DNA from: Starkeya sp. ORNL1 | GTDB lineage: Bacteria; Pseudomonadota; Alphaproteobacteria; Rhizobiales; Xanthobacteraceae | Reading direction: 5' to 3' | DNA length: 64,000 nt | NCBI RefSeq assembly: GCF_012971745.1 | Contig: NZ_CP048834.1 | Coordinates: forward strand, 4,588,001 to 4,652,000 | Shown here: piece after piece, positions 8,221 through 16,545 of the stretch | How the letters are laid out: every line of letters begins with the position of its first letter | Position numbering within the stretch: the first letter of the stretch is position 1 | The notes under the pieces: generated by a model | Told to the model about the DNA's origin: nothing | Databases searched by the model: none | What the model saw: only the letters and a program-made list of their open reading frames with translations | Translations under genes and position numbers: made by a program

Positions 8221-8306
8221 AGTGTCGACGGATTTATATTGCGGAGATTTGAAACGGCCAAGAGGCCCGCTCATTTCCGCTTCGAAGAATATAGTGTCGA
8301 CAGATT
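8221..8306. promoter_or_regulatory. Two FadR/GntR-type operators
   Basis: AGTGTCGACGGAT (8221-8233) and ATAGTGTCGACAGATT (8291-8306) both centre on GTCGAC. They match the FadR-subfamily consensus of GT and AC half sites around a short centre. They lie upstream of the hydrolase operon and between it and the divergent lacI-like gene. The same motif precedes the TTT/lar, ABC, gntR and NicX-like genes. Confidence 0.65.
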
Positions 8307-8464
8307 GAACGGATGGCCAAGGCGGTGTCAAGCCGTGAGGGGGCGGTTCGGCGACGTCGGGCCGGCGCCGTGGAAGAGGGGGGTTCGGTCCACCTTGTCG
8401 TCCCGTATGCCGTGCTCCTAGATTGGCGCCCTTCCGTCGCGGCCCTGCCGCCGAGAGTCAGATC

Positions 8465-9508
8465 ATGAAGCAGCGCGAACAACCGGCAACCGTCACGATC
8501 AAGCACGTGGCGCAGCATGCCGGCGTCTCGCTCGGCACCGTCTCGCGCGTGCTCAACAACGCCGCCAATGTCGATGCGGCGCTGCGCCGGCGCGTGGCGC
8601 AAGCCATCACCGAGCTTGGCTATGAGCCGAACCCGGTGGCGCAGAGCCTGCGCTCGAAGCAGAGCCGGGTGATCGGCGTCATCCTGCCGGACATCCAGAA
8701 CCCGCTCACCGCCGCCGCCGTCACCGGGCTGGAGCCGGTGCTGGCGCGCGCCGGCTACACGCTGTTCCTGGCCAATTCGCATTCCGACCGCGAGCGCGAG
8801 AGCGATGTGCTGGAACAGTTCAAGCGCCGCAGGGTCGACGGCGTCATCGCGATGGTGGCGGACGACAATGATCCGGCGACGCGCGAGCAATTGCGCAATC
8901 TGTCGGTGCCGCTGGTGCTGTTGGAGCGCGACATCGATATCCGGGTCGACAGCGTGCTCACCAACCAGTTTGAGGGCACCTATCGCGCCACGCGCTATCT
9001 GCTCGGCCTCGGCCACACCCGGATCTGCCTCATCACCGTGCCGGCCATCACCCATTCCGGGCGCGAGCGGATCCGCGGCTATCAGACCGCCTTCACCGAT
9101 CTCGGCCTGGAACCGGCGCACGATCTGGTCCATTCCAACGGGCGCCAGCACCCTTATGGGCGCGACGCCGCCTATGCCTCATTGACCGGGCGCTCGCCGG
9201 CCACCGGCATCATCGCCAGCGGCGGCCATCTTGCCGGGGTGATCGAGGCGGTGAAGCTGTTGAACCTGCGGGTGCCGCAGCAATTGTCGATCGTCACGCT
9301 GGGCGACACCGAGCTTGCCGCCCTGATCGAGCCACCGATCACCGCCATTCGCTATGACTGGCCGGCTACCGGCCGGTGCGCCGCGGAGTTGCTCATCAGC
9401 CAGTTGCAGGCGGGTACCGAACCCTCGGGGCAACGCATTATCGTGCCTCATGAATTCATCATTCGCGGCTCCTGCGCGCCGCCGCCGGTCGCCGTCGCAC
9501 GGGGGTGA
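8465..9508 (+). CDS. LacI-family transcriptional regulator (copy 2)
   Basis: A 347-residue LacI/GalR regulator. HTH: IKHVAQHAGVS plus recognition segment SLGTVSRVLN; hinge near VAQSLRSKQSR; effector domain from VIGVILPDIQNPL to the C-terminal HEFIIRGSC. The start is the ATG at 8465. It resembles the regulator at 1340 along its whole length, including the shared C-terminal GDTELAAL and ITAIRYDW blocks, so the two are paralogues from a local duplication or from family expansion. A LacI-type site lies 20 bp after its stop codon and before the ABC transporter operon, which makes that operon its most likely target. Confidence 0.9.
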   Translation: MKQREQPATVTIKHVAQHAGVSLGTVSRVLNNAANVDAALRRRVAQAITELGYEPNPVAQSLRSKQSRVIGVILPDIQNPLTAAAVTGLEPVLARAGYTLFLANSHSDRERESDVLEQFKRRRVDGVIAMVADDNDPATREQLRNLSVPLVLLERDIDIRVDSVLTNQFEGTYRATRYLLGLGHTRICLITVPAITHSGRERIRGYQTAFTDLGLEPAHDLVHSNGRQHPYGRDAAYASLTGRSPATGIIASGGHLAGVIEAVKLLNLRVPQQLSIVTLGDTELAALIEPPITAIRYDWPATGRCAAELLISQLQAGTEPSGQRIIVPHEFIIRGSCAPPPVAVARG

Positions 9509-9528
9509 GTGTGCGCTAAAATAATTTG

Positions 9529-9540
9529 ATGAACCGTTTC
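9529..9540. promoter_or_regulatory. LacI-type operator upstream of the first ABC operon
   Basis: TGAACCGTTTCA is a palindrome with one mismatch from TGAAACGTTTCA. It lies 20 bp after the lacI-like stop codon and 140 bp before the leader reading frame of the ABC operon. AT-rich bases (AAAATAATTTGATG) beside it could form promoter elements. Confidence 0.65.
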
Positions 9541-9668
9541 ATTTCATTGTTGCGCCGCAGCCGCCACGGGCTTATCGTCCAAAAATCGAAGAACCCGCTC
9601 GATCGGGAAATACGACGTCGCCGGCCGAGAAGACGGTCGCAAAGCGATGCGCAAGCCAGGAGGAAGCA

Positions 9669-9821
9669 ATGACTCAGCCGGGAGCCCCGTGCTGGATCGG
9701 GAAGCTGTACGCCGAATTCAGGCGCGGCAACCGTTTCGCTGCCAATGGCCGCCTCGATCTGTCAGTCCGCCGCGGGGGCGTACCCGCCTCACCGCGGGCG
9801 TGCCACCGTGCGAGCCGCTGA
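9669..9821 (+). CDS. Possible 50-residue leader peptide before the ABC operon
   Basis: An ATG at 9669 follows AGGAGGAAGCA, the strongest Shine-Dalgarno sequence in the area, and opens a 50-codon frame rich in Arg (10 of 50). It ends with TGA at 9819-9821, one base before the ATG at 9823 in frame with the ABC ATPase (TGAcATG). That layout is typical of translational coupling. It could be a regulatory leader or the relic of a displaced gene. I do not recognise the peptide, and coding potential cannot be judged from so short a frame. Confidence 0.4.
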   Translation: MTQPGAPCWIGKLYAEFRRGNRFAANGRLDLSVRRGGVPASPRACHRASR

Positions 9822-9822
9822 C

Positions 9823-11034
9823 ATGCTGCTCACCTCTCCATCGTCGCTGAAGAGCCAATTTGCCATGCTGGATACCACCCGCGACATGTCGTCGGCCGCC
9901 TATGCCGGGGCGACTAAGGTGAATTCCACCTCATTCCTCAGTATTCGCAACATAGAGAAGCGCTTCGGCGACTTCACCGCGCTGCGCAATATCAGCCTCG
10001 ACATCGAAGCCGGGGAGTTCGTCTGCTTCCTCGGCCCGTCGGGCTGCGGGAAATCCACCCTGCTGCGCATCATTGCCGGGCTGGAACGGCAGAATGCCGG
10101 TACGCTGCGCAGCCTCAGCAACGACATCTCCAACCTGCCGCCGGCGCAGCGGCATTTCGGCATCCTGTTCCAGTCCTATGCGCTGTTCCCGAACCTCAAT
10201 GTTCGCGAGAACATCGTCTATGGGCTGCGCAATGGGCACATGAAGCGTAGTGAAATCGATTCCCGGCTCGCCGAGCTGCTCGACCTGATCGACCTGCGTG
10301 GCTCGGAGCGGAAATATCCGGCGCAACTGTCCGGCGGCCAGCAGCAGCGCGTCGCGCTCGCCCGCGCCATCGCGCCGTCGCCGCGCCTGCTCCTGCTCGA
10401 CGAGCCGCTCAGCGCGCTCGACGCCAAGGTGCGCGTGCATCTGCGCCAGCAGATCCGCGACCTGCAGAAACGCCTCGGCCTCACCACCATCATGGTCACC
10501 CACGACCAGGAAGAGGCGCTCAGCATGGCCGACCGCGTGGTCGCCATGCGCGACGGCGAGATCGACCAGATCGGCACCCCGACCGAGATCTACCACACGC
10601 CGCGCACGCTGTTCGTCGCCGGCTTCGTCGGCAAGATGAACATCCTGCCCGGCAAGGTGGCGGGCTCGCGCCTCACCGTCGGCAGCCTCGAACTGCCGGT
10701 GCCGAAGCTCTATGACAAGCCGGAGAACCAGGGTTCGGTGGTCGCCTGCATCCGCCCCGAGCAGATGCGCCTGTTGCCGGGCGGCGAGCCGGCCAATGAC
10801 GCCGCACTCGACGCGCAGGTCGTCCATCTCGAATTCCTCGGCGCATTCTGGCGCGCCAAGATCATCGTGCCGGCGCTCAACAATGCCGAGATAGCCGCCG
10901 ACATCGGCTGCCGCGAGATGAACGAGCATCCGGTCACGGTTGGCGAGCGGGTGCGTGCGCTGCTGCCGAGCGAGGCGCTGGTGATCTTCCCGGCCGAGCA
11001 GACCAAGCAGCTGGGCGAGGTCGCACCGGCATGA
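9823..11034 (+). CDS. ABC importer ATP-binding subunit (PotA/PhnT-like)
   Basis: About 403 residues. The ABC domain begins at FLSIRNIEKRF and contains Walker A GPSGCGKST, Q-loop FQSYALFPN, signature LSGGQQQR, Walker B LLLLDEP and the switch His in VTHDQEEAL. A C-terminal TOBE-like regulatory domain begins near FVGKMNILPG. The subunit powers the permease encoded next, whose start overlaps its stop (ATGA). Starts at 9823, 9865 and 9886 are all possible. 9823 is chosen because it directly follows the leader stop codon, but it gives an unusual tail of about 35 residues before the domain. Confidence 0.92.
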   Translation: MLLTSPSSLKSQFAMLDTTRDMSSAAYAGATKVNSTSFLSIRNIEKRFGDFTALRNISLDIEAGEFVCFLGPSGCGKSTLLRIIAGLERQNAGTLRSLSNDISNLPPAQRHFGILFQSYALFPNLNVRENIVYGLRNGHMKRSEIDSRLAELLDLIDLRGSERKYPAQLSGGQQQRVALARAIAPSPRLLLLDEPLSALDAKVRVHLRQQIRDLQKRLGLTTIMVTHDQEEALSMADRVVAMRDGEIDQIGTPTEIYHTPRTLFVAGFVGKMNILPGKVAGSRLTVGSLELPVPKLYDKPENQGSVVACIRPEQMRLLPGGEPANDAALDAQVVHLEFLGAFWRAKIIVPALNNAEIAADIGCREMNEHPVTVGERVRALLPSEALVIFPAEQTKQLGEVAPA

Positions 11035-12743
11035 GCGATCTCACCGCACACCCGCCGGCCGCCTGGCGGTTCCGGCTCGATTCCGAGGCTGTGACGCGGT
11101 TCGTCGCCTCCGCGATCATGCTCGCCATCGCCCTCATCATCGTCGTGCTGCCGCTCTATGCGCTGCTGTCGCAGAGCTTCGAGGACAAAGCCGGCCATTT
11201 CGTCGGGCTCGATAATTTCATCAATTACGCCAAGGATCCGATCCTCCGGCAGTCGGTGCTCAACAGCCTGTGGGTCGCCGCGCTCACGGTCAGCATCGTG
11301 GTCCCGCTCGGCTTCCTGTTCTCCTATGCGCTGACGCGCAGCTGCGTGCCGGGCAAGGGCCTGTTCAAGGGCATCGCGCTGCTGCCGATCCTAGCGCCCT
11401 CGCTGCTGCCGGCGATCGCGCTGATCTACATCTTCGGCAACCAGGGCTATCTGAAGTGGCTGATGTTCGGCCACACCATCTATGGCCCGGTCGGCATCAT
11501 CATTGCCCAGGTGTTCCACTGCTTCCCGTTCGTCGTGCTGATCATGACGACGGCGCTCGGCACCGCGGACGCCCGGCTCTATGAGGCGGCGGAGACGCTG
11601 AACACCTCGCGCTGGCGCATCTTCTGGACCATCACCTTCCCGAGCGCGCGCTACGGCGTGATCAATGCCTGCTTCGTGGTGTTCACCACCGCGATCGTGG
11701 ACTTCGGCATCGCCAAGGTGATCGGCGGCAAGTTCAACATGCTCGCCGTCGACGTCTACCGTCAGATCATCGGCCAGGCCAATTTTCAGATGGGCGCGGT
11801 GATCGGCGTCATCCTGCTGCTGCCGGCGGTGCTGACCTTCGTGGTCGAGCGCATCACCTATCGCCACCAGACCTCGCAGCTCACTTCACGGGCGGTGATC
11901 CTGGAGCCGAAGCCCTCGCGGCGCTTCGACCTCACCATGCTGGCAGTGGTCGTGCTGCTGTCGATCCCGATCCTCGGCATCCTCGGCACCGCGGTGTTCG
12001 CTTCCTTCGTCACGCTGTGGCCGTACGATCTCTCCTTCTCGTTGGGGAGCTTCGATTTCGGCGCGTATGATCCGGGCGGCTGGTCTTCCTATTGGAACAG
12101 CGTCGAGATGGCGGCCTGGACCGCGCTGTTCGGCACCGTGCTCGCCTTTGGCGGCGCCTATCTCGCCGAGAAGCACCGCAAGGGCCCGCTGCTGGTCAGC
12201 TACCACATCATCGCCATGGTGCCGCTGGCGGTGCCGGGCATCGTGCTCGGCCTCGGCTATGTGTTCTTCTTCAACCTGCCGAGCAATCCGCTGAACGTGG
12301 TCTATGGCACCATGGCGATCCTCGTCATGTGCACCATCGGCCACTATTTCACCGTGCCGCATCTGATGGCGCTGACCGCGCTGAAGCAGATCGACGCCGA
12401 GTTCGAGGCCGCCTCGCAGGCGCTCGGGGTCTCGTTCTGGACCACGCTGCGGCGGGTGACGATCCCGATCTCGATCCCGGCAATCATCGACATGGCGACC
12501 TATTTCTTCGTCAACGCCATGACGACGGTGGCTGGCGTCATCTTCATCTATGCCTCCACCACCAAGGTGGCCTCCATCGCCGTGGTCGCGCTCAACGACA
12601 CCGGCGACGAGGGCGCGGCCTGCGCCATGGCGATGATGATCCTCTACACCTCCGCGGGGGTGAAGCTGCTACAGGTCGTCATCACCAAAGTCCTGCTGCG
12701 CAGCCAGCAGCAATGGCGCTCGGGTAATCGCGCAACCGCCTGA
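11031..12743 (+). CDS. ABC importer permease, two-domain fusion (PhnV/FbpB-like)
   Basis: A 570-residue inner-membrane permease made of two binding-protein-dependent permease domains in one chain, with about 12 membrane segments. The coupling EAA loops are EAAETLNTSRWRIFW (first half) and EAASQALGVSFWTTLRR (second half). Each half would normally be a separate gene; fused forms occur in ferric-iron and 2-aminoethylphosphonate systems. It overlaps the ATPase gene by four bases. The nearby CoA-transferases suggest the substrate may be an organic acid that is then activated with CoA. Confidence 0.92.
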   Translation: MSDLTAHPPAAWRFRLDSEAVTRFVASAIMLAIALIIVVLPLYALLSQSFEDKAGHFVGLDNFINYAKDPILRQSVLNSLWVAALTVSIVVPLGFLFSYALTRSCVPGKGLFKGIALLPILAPSLLPAIALIYIFGNQGYLKWLMFGHTIYGPVGIIIAQVFHCFPFVVLIMTTALGTADARLYEAAETLNTSRWRIFWTITFPSARYGVINACFVVFTTAIVDFGIAKVIGGKFNMLAVDVYRQIIGQANFQMGAVIGVILLLPAVLTFVVERITYRHQTSQLTSRAVILEPKPSRRFDLTMLAVVVLLSIPILGILGTAVFASFVTLWPYDLSFSLGSFDFGAYDPGGWSSYWNSVEMAAWTALFGTVLAFGGAYLAEKHRKGPLLVSYHIIAMVPLAVPGIVLGLGYVFFFNLPSNPLNVVYGTMAILVMCTIGHYFTVPHLMALTALKQIDAEFEAASQALGVSFWTTLRRVTIPISIPAIIDMATYFFVNAMTTVAGVIFIYASTTKVASIAVVALNDTGDEGAACAMAMMILYTSAGVKLLQVVITKVLLRSQQQWRSGNRATA

Positions 12744-12783
12744 GAAACCGACGGAAACACATCCTGATGTGCTTGGATTGGAT

Positions 12784-14016
12784 ATGAATCGTTTCACACC
12801 GCCTCCCTTCCAGGGACCGCTGAACGGGCTCAAGATCCTCGAGGTCGGCTCGGATGTCGCGGTCGCGTTCGGCGCCCGCCTGCTGCGTGATCTCGGCGCG
12901 GACGTCATCAAGGTCGAGCCGCCCGAGGGCGACGCGCTGCGCCATGCGCCGCCGCTGGTGGATGGCGGCGAGAGCGCCTTCTTCGCCTATCTCAATCGCG
13001 GCAAGAGCTTTGTCGGCATCGACGCGGCAACCCCCGACGGCTGGCGCCTGCAAAGCGAGATCGCGGCGCAGTGCGACCTGGTGATCGGCGAGGCCGGCGC
13101 GCTTGAGGGCGGCGACTGGGGACCGCGTCCGGTGACGCTCGCGGTGTCGCCCTATGGCATTTCCGGGCCGTCGACCGGGCGCGTCGCCTCGCCCTTCATC
13201 CTGCAGCACGCCAGCGGTTTCGCCTTCCACCAGGCGAGCCCGGTGACCGATCCCGAAGCGACGCCGCCGGTCGGCTGCGCCGATTGGGAAGGCGGGCTCG
13301 CCAGCGGCCTCGTCGTCGGCATCGCCGCGCTATGGGCGATCGACGCGGCTGAAGGCGCTCGGCCCGGCCCGATGGTCGACCTCTCGCACGAGGACATCCT
13401 CGCTTATCTGCTGGTCGAACCCTTTGCCGACTGGCAGGCGGGGCTCGATGTTACGGCGCGCCGGCGCGATCCCACCAAGGGGCTCACCATTGCCGGCGGG
13501 CTGGTCTGGTACCTGCCCTGCGCCGACGGCGCGGTGATGGTGTCGCCGCGCGAGGACCATCAGTGGCGCCGCTGGTGCGACGTGATGGGCAATCCGGAAT
13601 GGACCAATGATGCCGGCATCTGCGGCGACCGCGTGGTGCGCACCAACAACGCGGCGCGACTGCAGGCACTGATGGCGGAATGGTCGGTGACGCAGCGCAA
13701 TCGCGAGGTGGTCGCCGCCGCGCAAGCGGCGCGCGTCGCCTGCTTCCCGGTGAGCACGCCGCACGATTTGCTTGAGAACACCCAGCTGCGCGAGCGCAGC
13801 TTCTTCTCCGAAGTCGGCTTTGCCAACGGCACGGCAGTGCCGATGCCGGGCCTGCCGTTCCGCTTCGTGACGCAGAAGGGTGAGGAGATGGCGCGTGGTT
13901 TCGAGGTCGCGGCCCCGGCGCCGGCCGGCAATGCCCAGGCATTGCTCGAAGCCTTGCTCAAGCAGGACGCCCTTGAACGCCGGCAGCGCCGCGCTGCGGA
14001 CGGGAGCCTCATATGA
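12784..14016 (+). CDS. CaiB/BaiF (class III) CoA-transferase, subunit 1
   Basis: A 410-residue class III CoA-transferase: LNGLKILEVGSDVAVAFG near the N-terminus, then ADVIKVEPPEGD. The likely catalytic Asp is Asp167 in CADWEGG, aligned with the Asp that carries the glutamyl/aspartyl-CoA intermediate. The chosen ATG at 12784 lies inside a LacI-type operator; a GTG at 12769 would place it in the frame as well. The stop overlaps the next CaiB gene (ATGA). Two adjacent, unequal CaiB genes recall heteromeric enzymes such as benzylsuccinate CoA-transferase, and they probably form one enzyme that activates the imported acid. Confidence 0.88.
   Translation: MNRFTPPPFQGPLNGLKILEVGSDVAVAFGARLLRDLGADVIKVEPPEGDALRHAPPLVDGGESAFFAYLNRGKSFVGIDAATPDGWRLQSEIAAQCDLVIGEAGALEGGDWGPRPVTLAVSPYGISGPSTGRVASPFILQHASGFAFHQASPVTDPEATPPVGCADWEGGLASGLVVGIAALWAIDAAEGARPGPMVDLSHEDILAYLLVEPFADWQAGLDVTARRRDPTKGLTIAGGLVWYLPCADGAVMVSPREDHQWRRWCDVMGNPEWTNDAGICGDRVVRTNNAARLQALMAEWSVTQRNREVVAAAQAARVACFPVSTPHDLLENTQLRERSFFSEVGFANGTAVPMPGLPFRFVTQKGEEMARGFEVAAPAPAGNAQALLEALLKQDALERRQRRAADGSLI
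12785..12796. promoter_or_regulatory. LacI-type operator overlapping a start codon
   Basis: TGAATCGTTTCA differs from TGAAACGTTTCA at one base. It begins at the T of the ATG of the first CaiB gene, inside an operon. It may be a secondary operator or roadblock, or simply the result of the N-terminal residues MNRF. Confidence 0.45.
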
Positions 14017-15176
14017 ACGAACTCAGCCTCAGCGGCATCCGCATCGTCGATTTCAGCTGGGTCATGGCTGGCCCGATGACCACCAAGATGCTCGGCGCCA
14101 TGGGCGCGGAGATCATCAAGATCGAATCCTCGACGCGGCCGGAATTCTCGGTGCGCGACGGCATGTTCTCGGTCATCAACAACAACAAGAAGAGCTGCAC
14201 GCTCAACATCACCACGCCGGAAGGCCAGGACCTGATCCGTGAACTGGTCGCCTGCAGCCATGTGGTGGTGGAGAATTTCTCCTCGCGCGTGCTGGTGCAA
14301 TACGGCCTCTCATATGACCGGCTGCGCGAGGTGAAGCCGGACATCATGTTCGTCTCGGCCTCCGGCATGGGCCGCACCGGCCCGGAGCGCGACCTGCTGG
14401 CCTATGGCTCGCTGCTGCAGGGCTATAGCGGGCGCGTCGGCATGATCGGCGAGCCCAATCCGGCGCTGGAGGCGATGGGTATCCTGCCGGCCTGGACCGA
14501 TCCGATCACCGCGCTGTGGGAGACCATGGCGATCCTGACCGCGGTGCGGCATTGGCGGCAGACCGGGCAAGGCGCCTATATCGACCTGTCCATGCTGGAG
14601 GCAACCGTGGCGTTGCTCCCCGAAGCGCTGCTCCACGCTGCGCTCGGCGAGGATGTGAAGGAGCGCCGCAGCACCACCGAGCCCGGCGCGTCGCCCTCCG
14701 GCGTGTTCCGCTGCAATGGCGCCGACGAATGGCTGGCGCTCTCGGTGCACAATGACGAGGAATGGCGCGGGCTCTGCCGCGTGGTCGGCGACGCCGACTT
14801 CGCGGCGGGCGTGGGCGACCACGCCGCCCGGCTCAAGGCCAAGCCGGAGCTCAATGCCAGGCTCGGTGCCTGGCTGCGCAGCCAGGATGCCGGCGCGATC
14901 GAGAAGGCGCTGCACGCCAATGGCGTGCCGGCTGCGCGCTCCCGCAACATGGCCGAGATCGTCGCCGATCCGCATATGCGCGAGCGCGCTCTGTTCCGCG
15001 AGATCGACGGCACGGTGGAGATGGCGACCTTGCCATGGCTCGCCTCCGATCGCTGGCGCGGCGAGTTCGCGCCGACCCCGACCATCGGCCGCGACAATGA
15101 CTACGTGTTCGGCACGCTTCTCGGCCTCTCCGCCGAGCGGCGCGCCGAGCTTGCAGAGGCCGGCGCCATCCGTTGA
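14013..15176 (+). CDS. CaiB/BaiF (class III) CoA-transferase, subunit 2
   Basis: A 387-residue class III CoA-transferase with IRIVDFSWVMAGPMTTKMLG, GAEIIKIES and VVVENFS, all typical family blocks. Asp163 in WTDP is the probable catalytic residue. It is coupled to the previous CaiB gene by an ATGA overlap. The two proteins differ clearly, so this is not a recent tandem copy. The transferase would move CoA from a donor such as succinyl-CoA onto the imported acid. A 93-bp gap separates it from the binding-protein gene. Confidence 0.9.
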   Translation: MNELSLSGIRIVDFSWVMAGPMTTKMLGAMGAEIIKIESSTRPEFSVRDGMFSVINNNKKSCTLNITTPEGQDLIRELVACSHVVVENFSSRVLVQYGLSYDRLREVKPDIMFVSASGMGRTGPERDLLAYGSLLQGYSGRVGMIGEPNPALEAMGILPAWTDPITALWETMAILTAVRHWRQTGQGAYIDLSMLEATVALLPEALLHAALGEDVKERRSTTEPGASPSGVFRCNGADEWLALSVHNDEEWRGLCRVVGDADFAAGVGDHAARLKAKPELNARLGAWLRSQDAGAIEKALHANGVPAARSRNMAEIVADPHMRERALFREIDGTVEMATLPWLASDRWRGEFAPTPTIGRDNDYVFGTLLGLSAERRAELAEAGAIR

Positions 15177-15269
15177 GCGGAGCCGGCTATCCATTATGCC
15201 AAACCGCCGACCCGGCCACCAAGACCCGCTCTGCATGCGGGCACCAGACAAGGAAACGAGGAGGAGACC

Positions 15270-16313
15270 ATGAATAGGATCAAATATCTGCTGACCGCCG
15301 CCGTCGCGGTCGGAGCCGGTGCCGCGCTGCTGTCGATCCCGGCCAGCGCCCAGCAGAAACAAACCATCACCGTCTATTCGACGCTGCAGAAGGAAGTGCT
15401 GACGCCGTACGCGGAAGCCTTCAGCAAGGCGCATCCCGAAATCGAGATCGCCTGGGTGCGTGACGCCGGCGGCGTGATGCAGGCCCGCGTCATGGCGGAG
15501 AAGGACAATCCGCGCGCCGACGTGCTGTTCGGCATGCCGGTCACCAACATTGTAAGCCTGAAGCGCGAAGGCCTGATCGAGCCCTACGCGCCGAAGGACT
15601 ATATGAAGCTGCAGCCGAGGTTCCGCGACAGCGCCAACCCGCCTTACTGGGTGGGCCTCGAAATGTACCTGAACGTCATCTGCTTCAACACGGTGGAAGC
15701 CGAGAAGAAGGGCATTCCCAAGCCCAAGACCTGGGCGGATCTGGCGAACCCGATCTACAAGGGCCAGATCGCCATGCCGAATCCGGTCATGAGCAACACC
15801 GGCTATGGCTATGTCCATAGCTGGATCCAGAAGATGGGCGAGGAGAAGGCCTGGGACTTCCTCACCAAGCTGCACGACAACGTCTCGGTCTACACCAACT
15901 CGTCGTCGACGCCCTGCAAATATGCTTCGACCGGCGAGTATGTGGTCGGCCTCTCCACCGACCTCACCGGCCCGTTCCTGAAGACCAAGGGTGCGCCGAT
16001 CGATCTGCTGGTGCCGGATGACGTGACGGCCTGGGACATCGAATCCACCGCCATGGTCAAGGGCAGCAAGAACCCCGAAGCCGCCAAAGTGCTGATCGAC
16101 TGGGGTGCGAGCCACGAGGCGCACGCCATCTTCAACAAGTATTATGGCGCAGTCGGCTTCGACGACCTGAACAACGGCCCGAAGAACTCGATCCCGAACG
16201 CGGTCGCCAAGGCGCAGGACTACAGCGTCGAATGGTCGATCGACAATCGCCAGCGCATCCTGACCGAATGGGCCAAGCGCTACGATTCCAAGTCGGAGCC
16301 GAAGGCGAACTGA
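15270..16313 (+). CDS. ABC importer periplasmic substrate-binding protein (PhnS/FbpA-like)
   Basis: A 347-residue periplasmic protein with a Sec signal peptide (basic MNRIKY, hydrophobic core, cleavage near ASAQQ). The mature protein starts with QTITVYSTLQKE and fits the extracellular solute-binding family for iron(III), polyamines or 2-aminoethylphosphonate (SBP_bac_6/8). A very good ribosome site (AGGAGGAG) precedes the ATG, as expected for a binding protein needed in excess. It is the last gene of the leader-ATPase-permease-CaiB-CaiB-SBP operon and is followed by a terminator. The ligand cannot be deduced; the CoA-transferases point to a carboxylate. Confidence 0.92.
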   Translation: MNRIKYLLTAAVAVGAGAALLSIPASAQQKQTITVYSTLQKEVLTPYAEAFSKAHPEIEIAWVRDAGGVMQARVMAEKDNPRADVLFGMPVTNIVSLKREGLIEPYAPKDYMKLQPRFRDSANPPYWVGLEMYLNVICFNTVEAEKKGIPKPKTWADLANPIYKGQIAMPNPVMSNTGYGYVHSWIQKMGEEKAWDFLTKLHDNVSVYTNSSSTPCKYASTGEYVVGLSTDLTGPFLKTKGAPIDLLVPDDVTAWDIESTAMVKGSKNPEAAKVLIDWGASHEAHAIFNKYYGAVGFDDLNNGPKNSIPNAVAKAQDYSVEWSIDNRQRILTEWAKRYDSKSEPKAN

Positions 16314-16372
16314 ACCCGTTCTCGTCCCGGGTCGGCTCGAAGGTCGATCCGGGTAACGAGCGGACTAAATCG

Positions 16373-16406
16373 AAGGGCTCCCGGCGATCGGCCGGGAGCC
16401 CTTTTC
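16373..16406 (+). terminator. Rho-independent terminator of the first ABC operon
   Basis: GGGCTCCCGGC and GCCGGGAGCCC form a perfect 11-bp stem around GATCG, followed by TTTT. It is 60 bp after the binding-protein stop codon. Confidence 0.9.
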
Positions 16407-16425
16407 TTATGATTAACCACGCAGC

Positions 16426-16528
16426 GTCATCCCGGAACGGCCGGGAGGCCGTATTCGGGATCGTAGGAAGGTGTTGCACGGAACTTCTCGCGATCCCGGC
16501 TCGACGCTGCGCGTCGTCCGGGATGACG
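16426..16528. repeat. Intergenic inverted repeat, family R1 (copy 2)
   Basis: GTCATCCCGG at the left and CCGGGATGAC at the right, with inner CGGGATCG / CGATCCCGG-like arms, match the repeat at 14-118 in layout. It lies between the terminator and the converging dehydrogenase gene. Confidence 0.8.
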
Positions 16529-16545
16529 CCAGAGATGAGTGGAAC

